A program made the translations under genes and the position numbers. Shown piece after piece: positions 1-8,646 of a stretch of DNA of 33,977 nucleotides. Each line of letters opens with the position of its first letter. Position 1 is the stretch's first letter. Source of the stretch: Brumimicrobium sp965659845 (lineage in GTDB: Bacteria; Bacteroidota; Bacteroidia; Flavobacteriales_D; Crocinitomicaceae). The DNA lies in assembly GCA_965659845.1 (NCBI GenBank), contig CBFHXS010000016.1:1-33977 (forward strand). The letters are read 5' to 3'. The notes beneath the pieces are model-generated. The model was not told where the DNA came from. It did not search any database and saw only the letters and a list, made by a program, of their open reading frames with translations.

Positions 1-1
1 T

Positions 2-2080
2 GGAAAGCTTGCCAAACAAGCTGACGGATCAGTAGTGTTACAAATGGGCAACACAGTTATGCTGGCTACAGTAGTATCAGCACCAGAGGCAAAAGAAGGA
101 ATGAACTTCTTCCCTCTAACAGTAGATTATCGCGAGAAATATGCCGCTGCAGGAAGAATCCCAGGAGGTTTCTTGCGTCGTGAAGGAAGACCTTCAGATA
201 TGGAAATATTGATCATGCGTTTAGTAGACCGTGCGCTTCGTCCATTATTTAATGATGATTATCGTGCTGAAACGCAGATAATGATTCAGTTAATGGCATA
301 CGATGGTGAGCACCTTCCGGATGCACTTGCAGGTTTTGCAGCGTCAGCTGCTTTAGCCGTTTCAGATATTCCATTTAATGGACCAATGTCAGAAGTAAGA
401 GTAGCTAGAGTAGACGGACAATATATCGTTAACCCATTGAAGTCTGAATTAGACAAAGCTAACATGGAAATCATGATGGCAGGTACTATGAAAGATGTTG
501 TTATGATCGAGGGGGAGATGGAATTTATCCAGGAATCAGAGCTAGTTGAAGCAATCAAGGTAGGACACGAAGCAATTAAAGAACAATGCCAATTCCAATT
601 GGATTTGGCTGCTGAGATTCCTTCGTCAAGTCCAAAAAGAGAATACAACCACATTGATACAAATGAGGAGGTAGAAAAGAAAGTACATGATTTTGCTTTT
701 GAAAAATTGAAGGCTGTTGCTCGAAAGGGGAATTCAGACAGAACTGAAAGAGCAAATGACTTTGATGCAGTTAAAGAGGAAACGAAAGCTCAATTTACTG
801 AAGAAGAACTCGAAGAAGTTGGAGGATTCGTTAGTACTTACTTCAAGAAAACAATGAAGGAAGCAGTTCGTGATGTAATGTTAAACGAGAGAATCCGTTT
901 GGATGGACGTAACTTCGATGAGATTCGTCCTATATGGTCTGAAGTTGACTATTTACCGATGGTTCATGGTTCATCTGTATTTACAAGAGGAGAAACTCAG
1001 TCATTGACAACATTGACACTAGGTGGTAAGCTTCAAGAGCAAATGATTGATGCTGCTACGTACCAAGGATATGAGAAATTCATGTTACACTATAACTTCC
1101 CTCCATTTAGTACGGGAGAGGCATACCCAATTAGAGGAGTATCTAGAAGAGAAGTTGGTCATGGTAATCTCGCTTTGAGAGCACTCAAGCCAGTTCTTCC
1201 AGAAGATAATCCTTATACAATCCGTCTTGTTTCTGAGATTTTAGAATCTAACGGTTCTTCATCTATGGCTACGGTTTGTGCTGGTACACTTGCATTAATG
1301 GACGGAGGAATTCCAATTAAGGCACCTGTATCAGGAATAGCGATGGGTCTAGTAATGAATGCTGAAGGAAAATATGCGGTTTTATCTGATATCCTTGGAG
1401 ACGAAGATCACTTAGGAGATATGGACTTTAAAATTACTGGAACAGCTGAAGGAATTACAGCATGTCAAATGGATATTAAAGTAGACGGTCTTCCTTACGA
1501 AGTTCTAATCGAAGCATTGGAGCAAGCAAAAGCTGGTCGTTTACATATCTTAGGTAAGATTACTGAAACAATAGCCGAGCCAAGAGCTGAATTGAAACCT
1601 TACGCGCCGCGTGTTGAATCATTTAGGGTTCCTAACGAAGCAATAGGTGGAATCATCGGACCTGGAGGTAAGATCATTCAACAAATTCAAAAAGATACTG
1701 GAGCAACAATTACGATTGATGAAGATCCAGAAACTGGAGAAGGTGTTGTTCAGATTTTAGCTGAAGGAAAAGAAACAATGGATGCTGCAAACAAAGCAGT
1801 TCGTATCATTGCTTTCCCTCCTACAGTTGAGGATGGTGCTGAGTACGAAGGAAAAGTAAAATCTGTTCAGCCTTACGGTGTATTCGTTGAGATCATGCCA
1901 GGAACTGACGGTTTAATTCACGTTTCTGAATTCGCTCATGAACGCATCAACAAAATGGAAGATGTTGCCAAAGAAGGTGATTTGTTGAAGTTTAAGGTTG
2001 TTGGACAAGATCCAAAATCTAAGAAATGGAAACTATCTCGAAAGGTATTACTTCCAAAACCTGAAAGTAAAGAGTCTTAG
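2..2080 (+). CDS. pnp: Polynucleotide phosphorylase (PNPase), 5' end outside window
   Basis: 3'-to-5' phosphorolytic exoribonuclease of mRNA turnover, a cytoplasmic trimer. The reading frame is open from base 2 (G-K-L-A-K-Q-A-D-G-S...), which matches the conserved N-terminal region of the family, so the true start lies upstream and about 25-30 residues are probably missing; the in-frame GTG at 35 is not the start. The visible 692 residues contain both RNase PH-like halves, a KH domain with its GxxG loop (I-I-G-P-G-G-K, about 1657-1672), and a C-terminal S1 domain (G-K-V-K-S-V-Q-P-Y-G-V-F-V...) from about 1845. It ends just before a bidirectional terminator shared with fabD. Family assignment is very secure. 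Confidence 0.97.
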   Translation, partial: GKLAKQADGSVVLQMGNTVMLATVVSAPEAKEGMNFFPLTVDYREKYAAAGRIPGGFLRREGRPSDMEILIMRLVDRALRPLFNDDYRAETQIMIQLMAYDGEHLPDALAGFAASAALAVSDIPFNGPMSEVRVARVDGQYIVNPLKSELDKANMEIMMAGTMKDVVMIEGEMEFIQESELVEAIKVGHEAIKEQCQFQLDLAAEIPSSSPKREYNHIDTNEEVEKKVHDFAFEKLKAVARKGNSDRTERANDFDAVKEETKAQFTEEELEEVGGFVSTYFKKTMKEAVRDVMLNERIRLDGRNFDEIRPIWSEVDYLPMVHGSSVFTRGETQSLTTLTLGGKLQEQMIDAATYQGYEKFMLHYNFPPFSTGEAYPIRGVSRREVGHGNLALRALKPVLPEDNPYTIRLVSEILESNGSSSMATVCAGTLALMDGGIPIKAPVSGIAMGLVMNAEGKYAVLSDILGDEDHLGDMDFKITGTAEGITACQMDIKVDGLPYEVLIEALEQAKAGRLHILGKITETIAEPRAELKPYAPRVESFRVPNEAIGGIIGPGGKIIQQIQKDTGATITIDEDPETGEGVVQILAEGKETMDAANKAVRIIAFPPTVEDGAEYEGKVKSVQPYGVFVEIMPGTDGLIHVSEFAHERINKMEDVAKEGDLLKFKVVGQDPKSKKWKLSRKVLLPKPESKES

Positions 2081-2094
2081 GATTCTTCAAATAC

Positions 2095-2128
2095 AAAAAA
2101 GCTCGATCATTTGATCGAGCTTTTTTTT
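2095..2128. terminator. Bidirectional intrinsic terminator between pnp and fabD
   Basis: Perfect 9-bp stem GCTCGATCA / TGATCGAGC (2101-2109 with 2112-2120), flanked by six A on the left and eight T on the right. It therefore works as a hairpin plus U-run for pnp on the plus strand and fabD on the minus strand. Confidence 0.85.
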
Positions 2129-2144
2129 CGATTGTTATTATTAT

Positions 2145-3038
2145 TTATGCCTCGGTTGCAATGCTTGCACTACTCGTTGGGAACTTTCTATCTACTTTCT
2201 TGAATAGTCCCTGTAGTACTTTTCCTGGTCCAACCTCAACGACTTCTTCGCAACCATCATTAATCATAGCATGCATTGTTTGCGTCCATTTTACCGGTGC
2301 TGTTAATTGTGCCATTAAATTAGATTTGATCTCTTCTGGTGAAGTAACAGCTTTTGCATTTACATTTTGATAAATAGCACATTTGCCTTCTTTGAAAGGC
2401 GTATTTTCAATTGCTTTTGCAAGCTCTTCTCGGGCTGGCTCCATAAGAGGTGAGTGAAAAGCTCCACCTACCGGAAGAGGTAGTGCGCGTTTAGCACCTT
2501 CTTCTTTTGCTTTTTCACATGCTAGCTCTATACCTTTGTTTGATCCTGATATTACGAGTTGTCCTGGGCAGTTGTAATTAGCAGGAACAACTACTTCGTC
2601 AATTGAAGAGCAAACTTTTTCTACTACTTCGTCCTCTAAGCCTAATATTGCAGCCATAGCTGATGGTTCAGCCTCACATGCTTTTTGCATTGCTTGCGCT
2701 CTTTGAGACACTAATCTTAGTCCATCCTCAAATGATAAAACATCACTAGCTACGAGTGCAGACAACTCTCCCAAAGAATGTCCTGCAACCATATCTGGTT
2801 TGAAGTCATCACCTAGAACTTTTGCTAGGATGACAGAATGTAAAAAGATTGCGGGTTGAGTTACCTTGGTTTCTTTCAGTTGTTCATCTGTCCCATTGAA
2901 CATGATCTCTGTGATATCGAATCCCAAGATCTCATTTGCCTTATTAAAGTAATCCTTTGCTACCTCTGAATTATCGTAAAGGTCTTTACCCATTCCAATG
3001 AATTGAGCTCCTTGACCTGGAAATACATATGCTTTCAT
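2145..3038 (-). CDS. fabD: Malonyl CoA-acyl carrier protein transacylase
   Basis: Transfers malonyl from CoA to ACP to supply type II fatty-acid synthesis in the cytoplasm. The 297-residue length is normal. The sequence has the N-terminal F-P-G-Q-G-A-Q motif (residues 6-12), the nucleophile elbow G-H-S-L-G (86-90, Ser88), the oxyanion-region G-Q (159-160) and the catalytic His195 in G-A-F-H-S-P-L-M. The ATG start directly precedes K-A-Y-V-F-P-G-Q, the expected N-terminus. The gene stands alone here, not beside fabH, fabG or acpP, and converges with pnp. A -7 box (TAATTTTG on the minus strand, 3056-3063) lies 17 bases upstream of the ATG. Confidence 0.95.
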   Translation of the reverse strand: MKAYVFPGQGAQFIGMGKDLYDNSEVAKDYFNKANEILGFDITEIMFNGTDEQLKETKVTQPAIFLHSVILAKVLGDDFKPDMVAGHSLGELSALVASDVLSFEDGLRLVSQRAQAMQKACEAEPSAMAAILGLEDEVVEKVCSSIDEVVVPANYNCPGQLVISGSNKGIELACEKAKEEGAKRALPLPVGGAFHSPLMEPAREELAKAIENTPFKEGKCAIYQNVNAKAVTSPEEIKSNLMAQLTAPVKWTQTMHAMINDGCEEVVEVGPGKVLQGLFKKVDRKFPTSSASIATEA

Positions 3039-3055
3039 GATTCTATAATTTTATA

Positions 3056-3063
3056 CAAAATTA
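3056..3063 (-). promoter_or_regulatory. -7 box upstream of fabD
   Basis: TAATTTTG on the minus strand matches the Bacteroidota consensus TAnnTTTG in full. I see no clear TTG/TTTG -33 element at the right distance. Confidence 0.35.
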
Positions 3064-3096
3064 AAAATATTGTGTTTATTGGTCTGATGATCTAGA

Positions 3097-3132
3097 ATAA
3101 AAAAAGGCCCCGAGAGTTTTCTCGAGGCCTTC
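3097..3132 (-). terminator. Terminator of the 613-residue T9SS cargo gene
   Basis: On the minus strand AAGGCCTCGAGA / TCTCGGGGCCTT forms a stem of about 12 bp with one G-U pair and an AAAC loop, followed by a run of seven T. It lies between the stop at 3153 and the fabD start region. Confidence 0.75.
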
Positions 3133-3152
3133 TGATAGATTAAAAGTAATCT

Positions 3153-4994
3153 TTATTTGTTCACTACTAATTTCTTAGCAGTTGAAGCATTTCCTGCGTT
3201 GTAATTTACGATGTAAACTCCGTTTGATAATTTAGCAGTTGGAATAGCAACTGTATGTTGTCCTTTTGCTGCATTATTTAAAGAAGTTGTAAATACAGTT
3301 TTACCTGAAAGATCAGTTACTGTAATCTGAACATCTGTTGTATTCTCTAATGAGAAGTTAACATTTGATTCTTCGTTTGCAGGGTTTGGATAGATAGATA
3401 CATTTGCTTCAGTAGCTTCTGCGTTATCCACACTCAAAGAAGGGTCAAAGTTCATTCTCACCATTGGTGTACTGTTCGTGAAGTACCAATCTACACCAGC
3501 TGTTCCAAGGTCTCCATATAAGAATGAAGTTTGGTCTGGAGAAGCTCCAGCAACAGCAATTGAAAGATCAATAGCGAAAGAACCAATTGTTACTAAGTAT
3601 GTTGATCCTGCAGTTAGCGTAATTTCATTTGGAAAAATGAAAGATCTCGATGTTCCTGCATCACCTGCTTGCGTCGTGTAGTATTCTGTTTCAGCTTCAA
3701 ATTGGAATTCACCATTCGCATCGATTGAATAAAGCGTACCGTATACTTCTATACCAGCAGCAGTTGAAGCTCCAAACTGGGCATCAATTGCGTAAAGATC
3801 TGCATCTTGATTGATGTCAAACATATTACCACCCTCGAAGGCAACTTCAGGGAAGAAACCACCATCAACGAGTCCATTGTCACGAGCATAAATGTGTTGT
3901 ACTACATTCATCGTGTCGTGTCCTGCAACAGTGTTGTTACTTGGAACAGCATCTGTAGCTCCAGAAGTTACATCTCCATCGATGATATACTCTCCTAATC
4001 CAGAAGGAGTAAACTGCGTTGCAAGAGCAATAGTATCTGTAGTAAAAGCATTTACAGTACTTGCAGCAGAGCTTGATGAGAACGATTCAGAAACAACATC
4101 AGCAGTATAAACTACATCCGTTTGATTTGCAAAACCGAAGTTATTCACAATTCCTGAAATATCATAAGCTGTAACTTGCTCTAGAGGAACTTGGTAATAA
4201 GGTACACGAACTCCGATGTTTCCTGCAGCTCCCCAGTAAACTCCCTCATCAATAAGATCGAACTCGTCAGCTTCATTGATTTTCACATCATCAACTGCCC
4301 AATACCATCCCCAGAAATCATTATCATCATAATAAAATTGAATTCTTACTTGAGAAGAATTTCCTGCAACCGCAGAAATATCAATTTGTGTAACTTCAGG
4401 GTTCATTGAGTTCTGATCGTCCGGAGAACCAGCGTTATTCGTTACTTCGTAATCAGTCCAAGTTGCACCGTCGTCTCCAGATACACGAACTCCACGAGCA
4501 TCTTGCCACCATCGATAGCTGTGTTCGAAAGTCAGAATAACATTTGGAGAACCTGTTAAATCTATTAGCTCACTAGTTGCTTCTGCAACAATTGGAGTCC
4601 CATCATTGTCAGAATTGTTAGGTGCTGCATCAGAACTTATCCAAAGGAAACCATTGGAAGCAGTTGTACTACCAAAAGTAGCCAAATCAGCAGGCATAGG
4701 AGTAACGTTAAGGTTCTCAAGATTTGAATCTGTTTCTATTGAGAAATCAGTTGTAGGTACACTTGTGTTTGTAAACGTCCAAGTAGCAGCACTTGAGCAG
4801 TCATCTTCCCAAAGTAGGGCACCTTTTTCCTGTGCAGTGTTAGTATTAGCACGGGTTTTTTTGAAACCTTCAAAGTTAGATTGCTTAGTAGCACCTAATT
4901 TTGCGCGGTTAACTTTAGCTTGAGAAGACTGACCTATTGCGGCTCCAGAAAGAAGAATAGAACCAGCCATCATCAATAAGTAACTTTTTTTCAT
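3153..4994 (-). CDS. Secreted T9SS type A cargo protein
   Basis: Predicted exported protein of 613 residues. I choose the ATG at 4994 because it opens a clear signal peptide (M-K-K-S-Y-L-L-M-M-A-G-S-I-L-L-S-G-A-A-I); the frame continues to 5075, but that would put about 27 lysine- and phenylalanine-rich residues before the signal. After a propeptide-like stretch comes a domain with an acidic, aromatic signature (L-W-E-D-D-C-S... W-W-Q-D-A-R... W-G-W-Y-W-A-V-D-D-V), which resembles the MAM/jelly-roll modules common in Bacteroidota exoproteins. The last ~75 residues are a T9SS type A sorting domain (Y-P-N-P-A ... L-S-N-G-V-Y-I-V ... K-K-L-V-V-N-K). Enzymatic activity is not recognisable; an adhesive or carbohydrate-binding surface role is inference. 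Confidence 0.85.
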   Translation of the reverse strand: MKKSYLLMMAGSILLSGAAIGQSSQAKVNRAKLGATKQSNFEGFKKTRANTNTAQEKGALLWEDDCSSAATWTFTNTSVPTTDFSIETDSNLENLNVTPMPADLATFGSTTASNGFLWISSDAAPNNSDNDGTPIVAEATSELIDLTGSPNVILTFEHSYRWWQDARGVRVSGDDGATWTDYEVTNNAGSPDDQNSMNPEVTQIDISAVAGNSSQVRIQFYYDDNDFWGWYWAVDDVKINEADEFDLIDEGVYWGAAGNIGVRVPYYQVPLEQVTAYDISGIVNNFGFANQTDVVYTADVVSESFSSSSAASTVNAFTTDTIALATQFTPSGLGEYIIDGDVTSGATDAVPSNNTVAGHDTMNVVQHIYARDNGLVDGGFFPEVAFEGGNMFDINQDADLYAIDAQFGASTAAGIEVYGTLYSIDANGEFQFEAETEYYTTQAGDAGTSRSFIFPNEITLTAGSTYLVTIGSFAIDLSIAVAGASPDQTSFLYGDLGTAGVDWYFTNSTPMVRMNFDPSLSVDNAEATEANVSIYPNPANEESNVNFSLENTTDVQITVTDLSGKTVFTTSLNNAAKGQHTVAIPTAKLSNGVYIVNYNAGNASTAKKLVVNK

Positions 4995-5134
4995 GTTATC
5001 AGATTTTAGTTTTAACATAATTATTCGAAACGTAAATTTAATGAAAAAGAAATTTTTCGTTAAATAAAATTGCAATTATTATTACTTAAAAGTGTCGAAT
5101 ATATGACAAAGCGCTTTGCTTAGTCCTCGACCTG

Positions 5135-5731
5135 TTACGACCAATCAAACACTATGGTTGGCATTTGAGCAGGGATTTTAATCTGTTTTGGTTCGTTTTT
5201 ACCAGAAAGAAGTAGAAGTTTATTGTGTTTCCAGTCTAAGTTGTATTGCTGATCAAAATCAATATATGCTGTTTCAAAGCCATGAATTAGAAATTGCTTG
5301 TCACCTACAGCTATTGTCGATACGCCAGTAAGGTTAATTTTTAGTGATGAACCGAAGTCAAGCCCAATCTCATCTATCAGTTTGTTGTAGGAAATTCTAT
5401 TGAGGAGCACCGTTTTATCCTTGATTTCAGTCCCTACAATGAATAACTTGCCCTTTTCTTTTTCATATTTCTCTACGAAATCTTCAATTTGTGCATAAAT
5501 CAAACCTGTTTCAATAGTTGGAAAATCATCTTCTCCGAGTATAACTTTGTTTTTCATGTCTTCACCAAATTTGAAATAGAAAGTAATACTGACGAGGATA
5601 CCTGTCAAAATAATAAGCATATTCCCGATGAGCATTGGTGTGCTGTAGAAATTCTTGTACAACCACCACGCAAGAAAAACAAATGGCGCAAGAATAAATA
5701 AAGAAATGACGATTGATACGAACTTTTTCAT
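5135..5731 (-). CDS. Small inner-membrane protein of unknown function
   Basis: I do not recognise this 198-residue protein. The start at 5731 places M-K-K-F-V-S-I-V-I-S at the N-terminus, the beginning of the first of two membrane segments (about residues 5-25 and 34-52). The rest is a soluble, mixed-charge domain with no motif I can name, ending I-V-F-D-W-S. The layout suggests two N-terminal helices with a cytoplasmic C-terminal domain. The gene is divergent from the mutS2-like gene with only 36 bp between starts, and a full promoter match (TTTG, 21 bases, TACATTTG) ends 4 bases before the ATG. An alternative TTG start at 5767 would overlap that promoter and is disfavoured. Confidence 0.7.
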   Translation of the reverse strand: MKKFVSIVISLFILAPFVFLAWWLYKNFYSTPMLIGNMLIILTGILVSITFYFKFGEDMKNKVILGEDDFPTIETGLIYAQIEDFVEKYEKEKGKLFIVGTEIKDKTVLLNRISYNKLIDEIGLDFGSSLKINLTGVSTIAVGDKQFLIHGFETAYIDFDQQYNLDWKHNKLLLLSGKNEPKQIKIPAQMPTIVFDWS

Positions 5732-5735
5732 GAGG

Positions 5736-5768
5736 CAAATGTAATGAATTCTGTAGCTTTGTAGCAAA
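5736..5768 (-). promoter_or_regulatory. Promoter of the 198-residue membrane protein gene
   Basis: On the minus strand: -33 TTTG (complement of 5765-5768), 21-base spacer, -7 TACATTTG (complement of 5736-5743). The -7 box ends 4 bases before the ATG, so the transcript should be nearly leaderless. The -33 element overlaps the start codon of the divergent mutS2-like gene. Confidence 0.5.
5754..5761 (+). promoter_or_regulatory. -7 box upstream of the mutS2-like gene
   Basis: TAGCTTTG matches TAnnTTTG in full and ends 6 bases before the ATG. No obvious -33 TTG is seen. It lies inside the spacer of the opposing promoter. Confidence 0.35.
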
Positions 5769-7885
5769 TGTTAAAAGTAGACCAACAAACATATAGAGAT
5801 TTAGAATTTGATGTCTTAATAAACATCATGAAGACGTATTGCGTTGGTCGAACAGCGGAAAATCGAATTGCAAAGTTATCTCCTGTCAAAAATAACTCTG
5901 AGCTCTTGAAGTTTTTAAAACAAACTAATGAGTTAACTGCCATTAGAAAAGAGGGTGAAACTTTTCCAAGAATTGAATTCGACGAGCTTCTTGATGAGAT
6001 TAAAATGTTGCCAATCCAAAATGCCAGTTTACCTCAAAAGAGTTTTGGTAAAATCAGATTCGCCTCAAATTTGGTAAATAGCTTTATTTATTTTTTTAAC
6101 AAGCGTGAAAATGAATATCCTGAATTGTATCGAATGCTTGAGAACGTCTATTTTACTAAAGAAATAGTAGATGCAATAGATAAAATTTTCGATAAGCATG
6201 GGGAGGTGAGAGATGAGGCCTCTAAGGATTTGTTTGAAATACGCGGTAGAATAAGGGAGGTAGAAAGAAAGGTTAATAGCAATTTTGATCGCGTCATTAA
6301 GAAATATCTCAAAAAGGGTTATCTCAGTGATACAAAAGAAGCTTACATGGAAAACAGGCGTCTTTTGGCTGTTGTGTCTTCCTATAAAAGACAAGTACCA
6401 GGTCAAGTTACAGGATCATCAAAAACGGGCGCTGTTACATACGTTGAGCCAATAGAGACCGTTCCATTGAACAATGAATTGGAACAACTTAAAGACGACG
6501 AAAGAAAAGAGATTTTTAAGATACTTCAAGTCCTAACGCATGAAATGGTTGTACACCTTTCTCTCATTAAATCCTACCAGCAAGTTTTGGTGAATTTTGA
6601 TTTTATAAATGCGAAATCAAGACTAGCGCTGAAGTTTGATGCTGTTCTGCCTGGTTTGACTGATAATATGTCGTTAGATCTCATTGATGCCTATCATCCT
6701 GTTTTAAAATTAACGAATGATGAAGTAGGAAAGAATACAATGCCTCAGCGAATTACAATGGGTAAAGATTCGAGAATGTTGGTCATTTCCGGACCAAATG
6801 CTGGAGGTAAAAGTATCACATTAAAAACGATCGGTCTACTCCAGCTTATGTTGCAATGTGGCTTACTCGTTCCAGTCCATCCAAATAGTAAAATGACTTT
6901 ATTTAACGGTCTACTTACGGACATAGGAGATAATCAATCGATTGTTGATGAATTGAGTACATATTCATACCGATTGAAGAGGATGAAGCATTTTCTAGAA
7001 GTGGCAGATGAAAATACAATGCTTTTGCTTGATGAATTTGGAACAGGTTCGGACCCTGATTTAGGTGGAGCATTGGCAGAGGTGTTTTTTGAGGAACTTT
7101 ATCAAAAAGGCGCCTTTGGTGTAATTACGACTCATTATTCAAATATTAAGCTCAAAGCCGATGAACTTGAACAGGCGATTAATGGCTGTATGCTTTTTGA
7201 TACTGAGACGCTAAAACCACTTTTTACATTTTCAATGGGACAGCCTGGGAGTTCATTCACTTTCGAAGTAGCCCAGATTAATGGAATTTCGAAGAGTCTT
7301 GTCGATAGAGCTAAGTCTAAATTAGATTCCAGAAAAGTAAAGATGGATGAATTACTTCATGAACTGCAGAGAGAGAAGTCCTATTTGTCCAGGTTGACTA
7401 AAGAGCATGTATTAGCTCAGGAAGCGGCAGAGAAGGCGAGGGTTAAATCTGAAGAAGCACTTTCCAAGTACAATGCTAAGTTAAAGCAGATGCGGGAAAG
7501 GGCGGAGGAAAACAGCAAATTTGTTAGTCTAGGTAAAAAGCTACAGCAATTCATTAACGAATATGTTACGAAAAGTAAGAAGAAAGCGGTTAATGCTTCT
7601 TTGATGCAAGAGGTTAAAAAATATATAGCTGTTGAAAAAGCTAAGATTGAAGTCGCGAAGAAAGAAGAGGTATTAAAAAAACAGTCAAAGAAAAAGAAAA
7701 GTAAGCCATCAAAACGTGCTCAGCAGTATCATCAAGATAAAATCAAAGAAGGGAGTACTGTTAAAATGATTTCAACCAAGCAAAAAGGCGAGGTAGAGCA
7801 AGTGGAAAAGAATGATATTATCGTCACTTTCGGTTTTGCCAGAATGAAAGTGAAAAGGGAAAGTTTAATTTGGATCAAAGATTAG
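5768..7885 (+). CDS. MutS2-family DNA-structure-binding ATPase without Smr domain
   Basis: MutS2 paralogues bind branched or mismatched DNA and act in recombination control or on collided ribosomes, not in classical mismatch repair. The 705-residue protein has the helical clamp/lever region (about 130-300), the P-loop G-P-N-A-G-G-K-S (342-349), the Walker B segment L-L-L-D-E-F-G-T-G-S-D-P (419-430), a conserved T-T-H-Y switch and a long basic coiled coil (about 520-650). The protein ends after a small beta-rich KOW-like segment (about 665-705). The C-terminal Smr nuclease domain of Bacillus-type MutS2, with its L-D-L-R-G motif, is absent and the stop is clean. Shorter Smr-less forms occur in this phylum, so this need not be a truncation. 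A second promoter for cmk lies in its last codons. Confidence 0.88.
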   Translation: MLKVDQQTYRDLEFDVLINIMKTYCVGRTAENRIAKLSPVKNNSELLKFLKQTNELTAIRKEGETFPRIEFDELLDEIKMLPIQNASLPQKSFGKIRFASNLVNSFIYFFNKRENEYPELYRMLENVYFTKEIVDAIDKIFDKHGEVRDEASKDLFEIRGRIREVERKVNSNFDRVIKKYLKKGYLSDTKEAYMENRRLLAVVSSYKRQVPGQVTGSSKTGAVTYVEPIETVPLNNELEQLKDDERKEIFKILQVLTHEMVVHLSLIKSYQQVLVNFDFINAKSRLALKFDAVLPGLTDNMSLDLIDAYHPVLKLTNDEVGKNTMPQRITMGKDSRMLVISGPNAGGKSITLKTIGLLQLMLQCGLLVPVHPNSKMTLFNGLLTDIGDNQSIVDELSTYSYRLKRMKHFLEVADENTMLLLDEFGTGSDPDLGGALAEVFFEELYQKGAFGVITTHYSNIKLKADELEQAINGCMLFDTETLKPLFTFSMGQPGSSFTFEVAQINGISKSLVDRAKSKLDSRKVKMDELLHELQREKSYLSRLTKEHVLAQEAAEKARVKSEEALSKYNAKLKQMRERAEENSKFVSLGKKLQQFINEYVTKSKKKAVNASLMQEVKKYIAVEKAKIEVAKKEEVLKKQSKKKKSKPSKRAQQYHQDKIKEGSTVKMISTKQKGEVEQVEKNDIIVTFGFARMKVKRESLIWIKD

Positions 7886-7902
7886 TCTATTTTTTAACTT
7901 TG
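7869..7902 (+). promoter_or_regulatory. Promoter of cmk inside the mutS2-like 3' end
   Basis: TTTG (7869-7872), 22-base spacer, TAACTTTG (7895-7902). The -7 box ends 5 bases before the cmk ATG, implying a leaderless or near-leaderless cmk transcript in addition to any read-through. Confidence 0.45.
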
Positions 7903-7907
7903 TACCT

Positions 7908-8597
7908 ATGAAAGATAAAATCACTATTGCTATCGATGGTTGGTCATCTTGTGGCAAAAGCACAATGGCTAAAGCTTTGGCGAAATCCTTAAATTACATA
8001 TACGTAGATTCCGGTGCAATGTATCGAGGTGTTGCATTGTTTGCCCTTCGTAAAGGTTGGGTAACTGATAATTGTCTGGAAAAGTCAAACATAATTGATG
8101 CCTTAGATAATCTTTCAATAAGCTTCAGTCAAAATCAAAAGGGTACTCCAGATCTCATACTCAATGGTGAAAATGTAGAAGACATTATTAGAACTCTTGA
8201 AGTTTCTCAACAGGTAAGCAAGATTGCTGCGATTAAAGAAGTTAGAACTTTTCTTGTTGATCAACAGCGAAAAATGGGAGATGATGGAGGTGTAGTGATG
8301 GACGGACGGGATATAGGCTCTGTAGTTTTTCCGAATGCAGAACTTAAGCTCTTTATTACGGCAGATGTCGATACAAGAGCAATGAGACGTTATGACGAAC
8401 TCCTTTCTAAGGGAGGTGACATAACTCTAGATGAGGTAAAGCAAAATTTAAAAGAAAGAGATCATCTTGATTCAACAAGAGAAGAAAGTCCATTAATTCA
8501 AACTAAGGATGCCGTGGTAATCGATAATTCGGATTTAACGCAGGATCAGCAATTAGAAAAAGCATTGGAACTTGTTAAAAATAGAATAGAGGCGTAA
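7908..8597 (+). CDS. cmk: Cytidylate kinase
   Basis: Phosphorylates CMP and dCMP with ATP in the cytoplasm. The 229 residues contain the P-loop D-G-W-S-S-C-G-K-S-T (10-19), the D-S-G-A-M-Y-R substrate motif (34-40), the conserved D-G-R-D-I-G-S-V-V-F-P segment and a lid region with R-A-M-R-R and an R-D-H-L-D-S-T-R-E stretch, all standard for bacterial CMP kinase. The ATG at 7908 puts the P-loop at the usual distance from the N-terminus. The gene is 22 bp after the mutS2-like stop and can be read from it or from its own promoter. Confidence 0.96.
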   Translation: MKDKITIAIDGWSSCGKSTMAKALAKSLNYIYVDSGAMYRGVALFALRKGWVTDNCLEKSNIIDALDNLSISFSQNQKGTPDLILNGENVEDIIRTLEVSQQVSKIAAIKEVRTFLVDQQRKMGDDGGVVMDGRDIGSVVFPNAELKLFITADVDTRAMRRYDELLSKGGDITLDEVKQNLKERDHLDSTREESPLIQTKDAVVIDNSDLTQDQQLEKALELVKNRIEA

Positions 8598-8646
8598 CTA
8601 CTTTCCTTATTTTTTATTATACTTGTTTGAACCCTGTCAATGAATT

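Noticed and set aside
4995..5075. N-terminal extension of the 613-residue T9SS cargo
   Set aside because: The added residues are Phe/Lys-rich and would bury the signal peptide that begins at 4994.
5107..5118. 12-bp perfect palindrome CAAAGCGCTTTG as an operator
   Set aside because: About eight 12-bp palindromes are expected by chance in 34 kb, and it does not align with a promoter.
6065..6406. 113-residue minus-strand frame inside the mutS2-like gene
   Set aside because: Antisense shadow of a clearly conserved coding region, with low-complexity composition.
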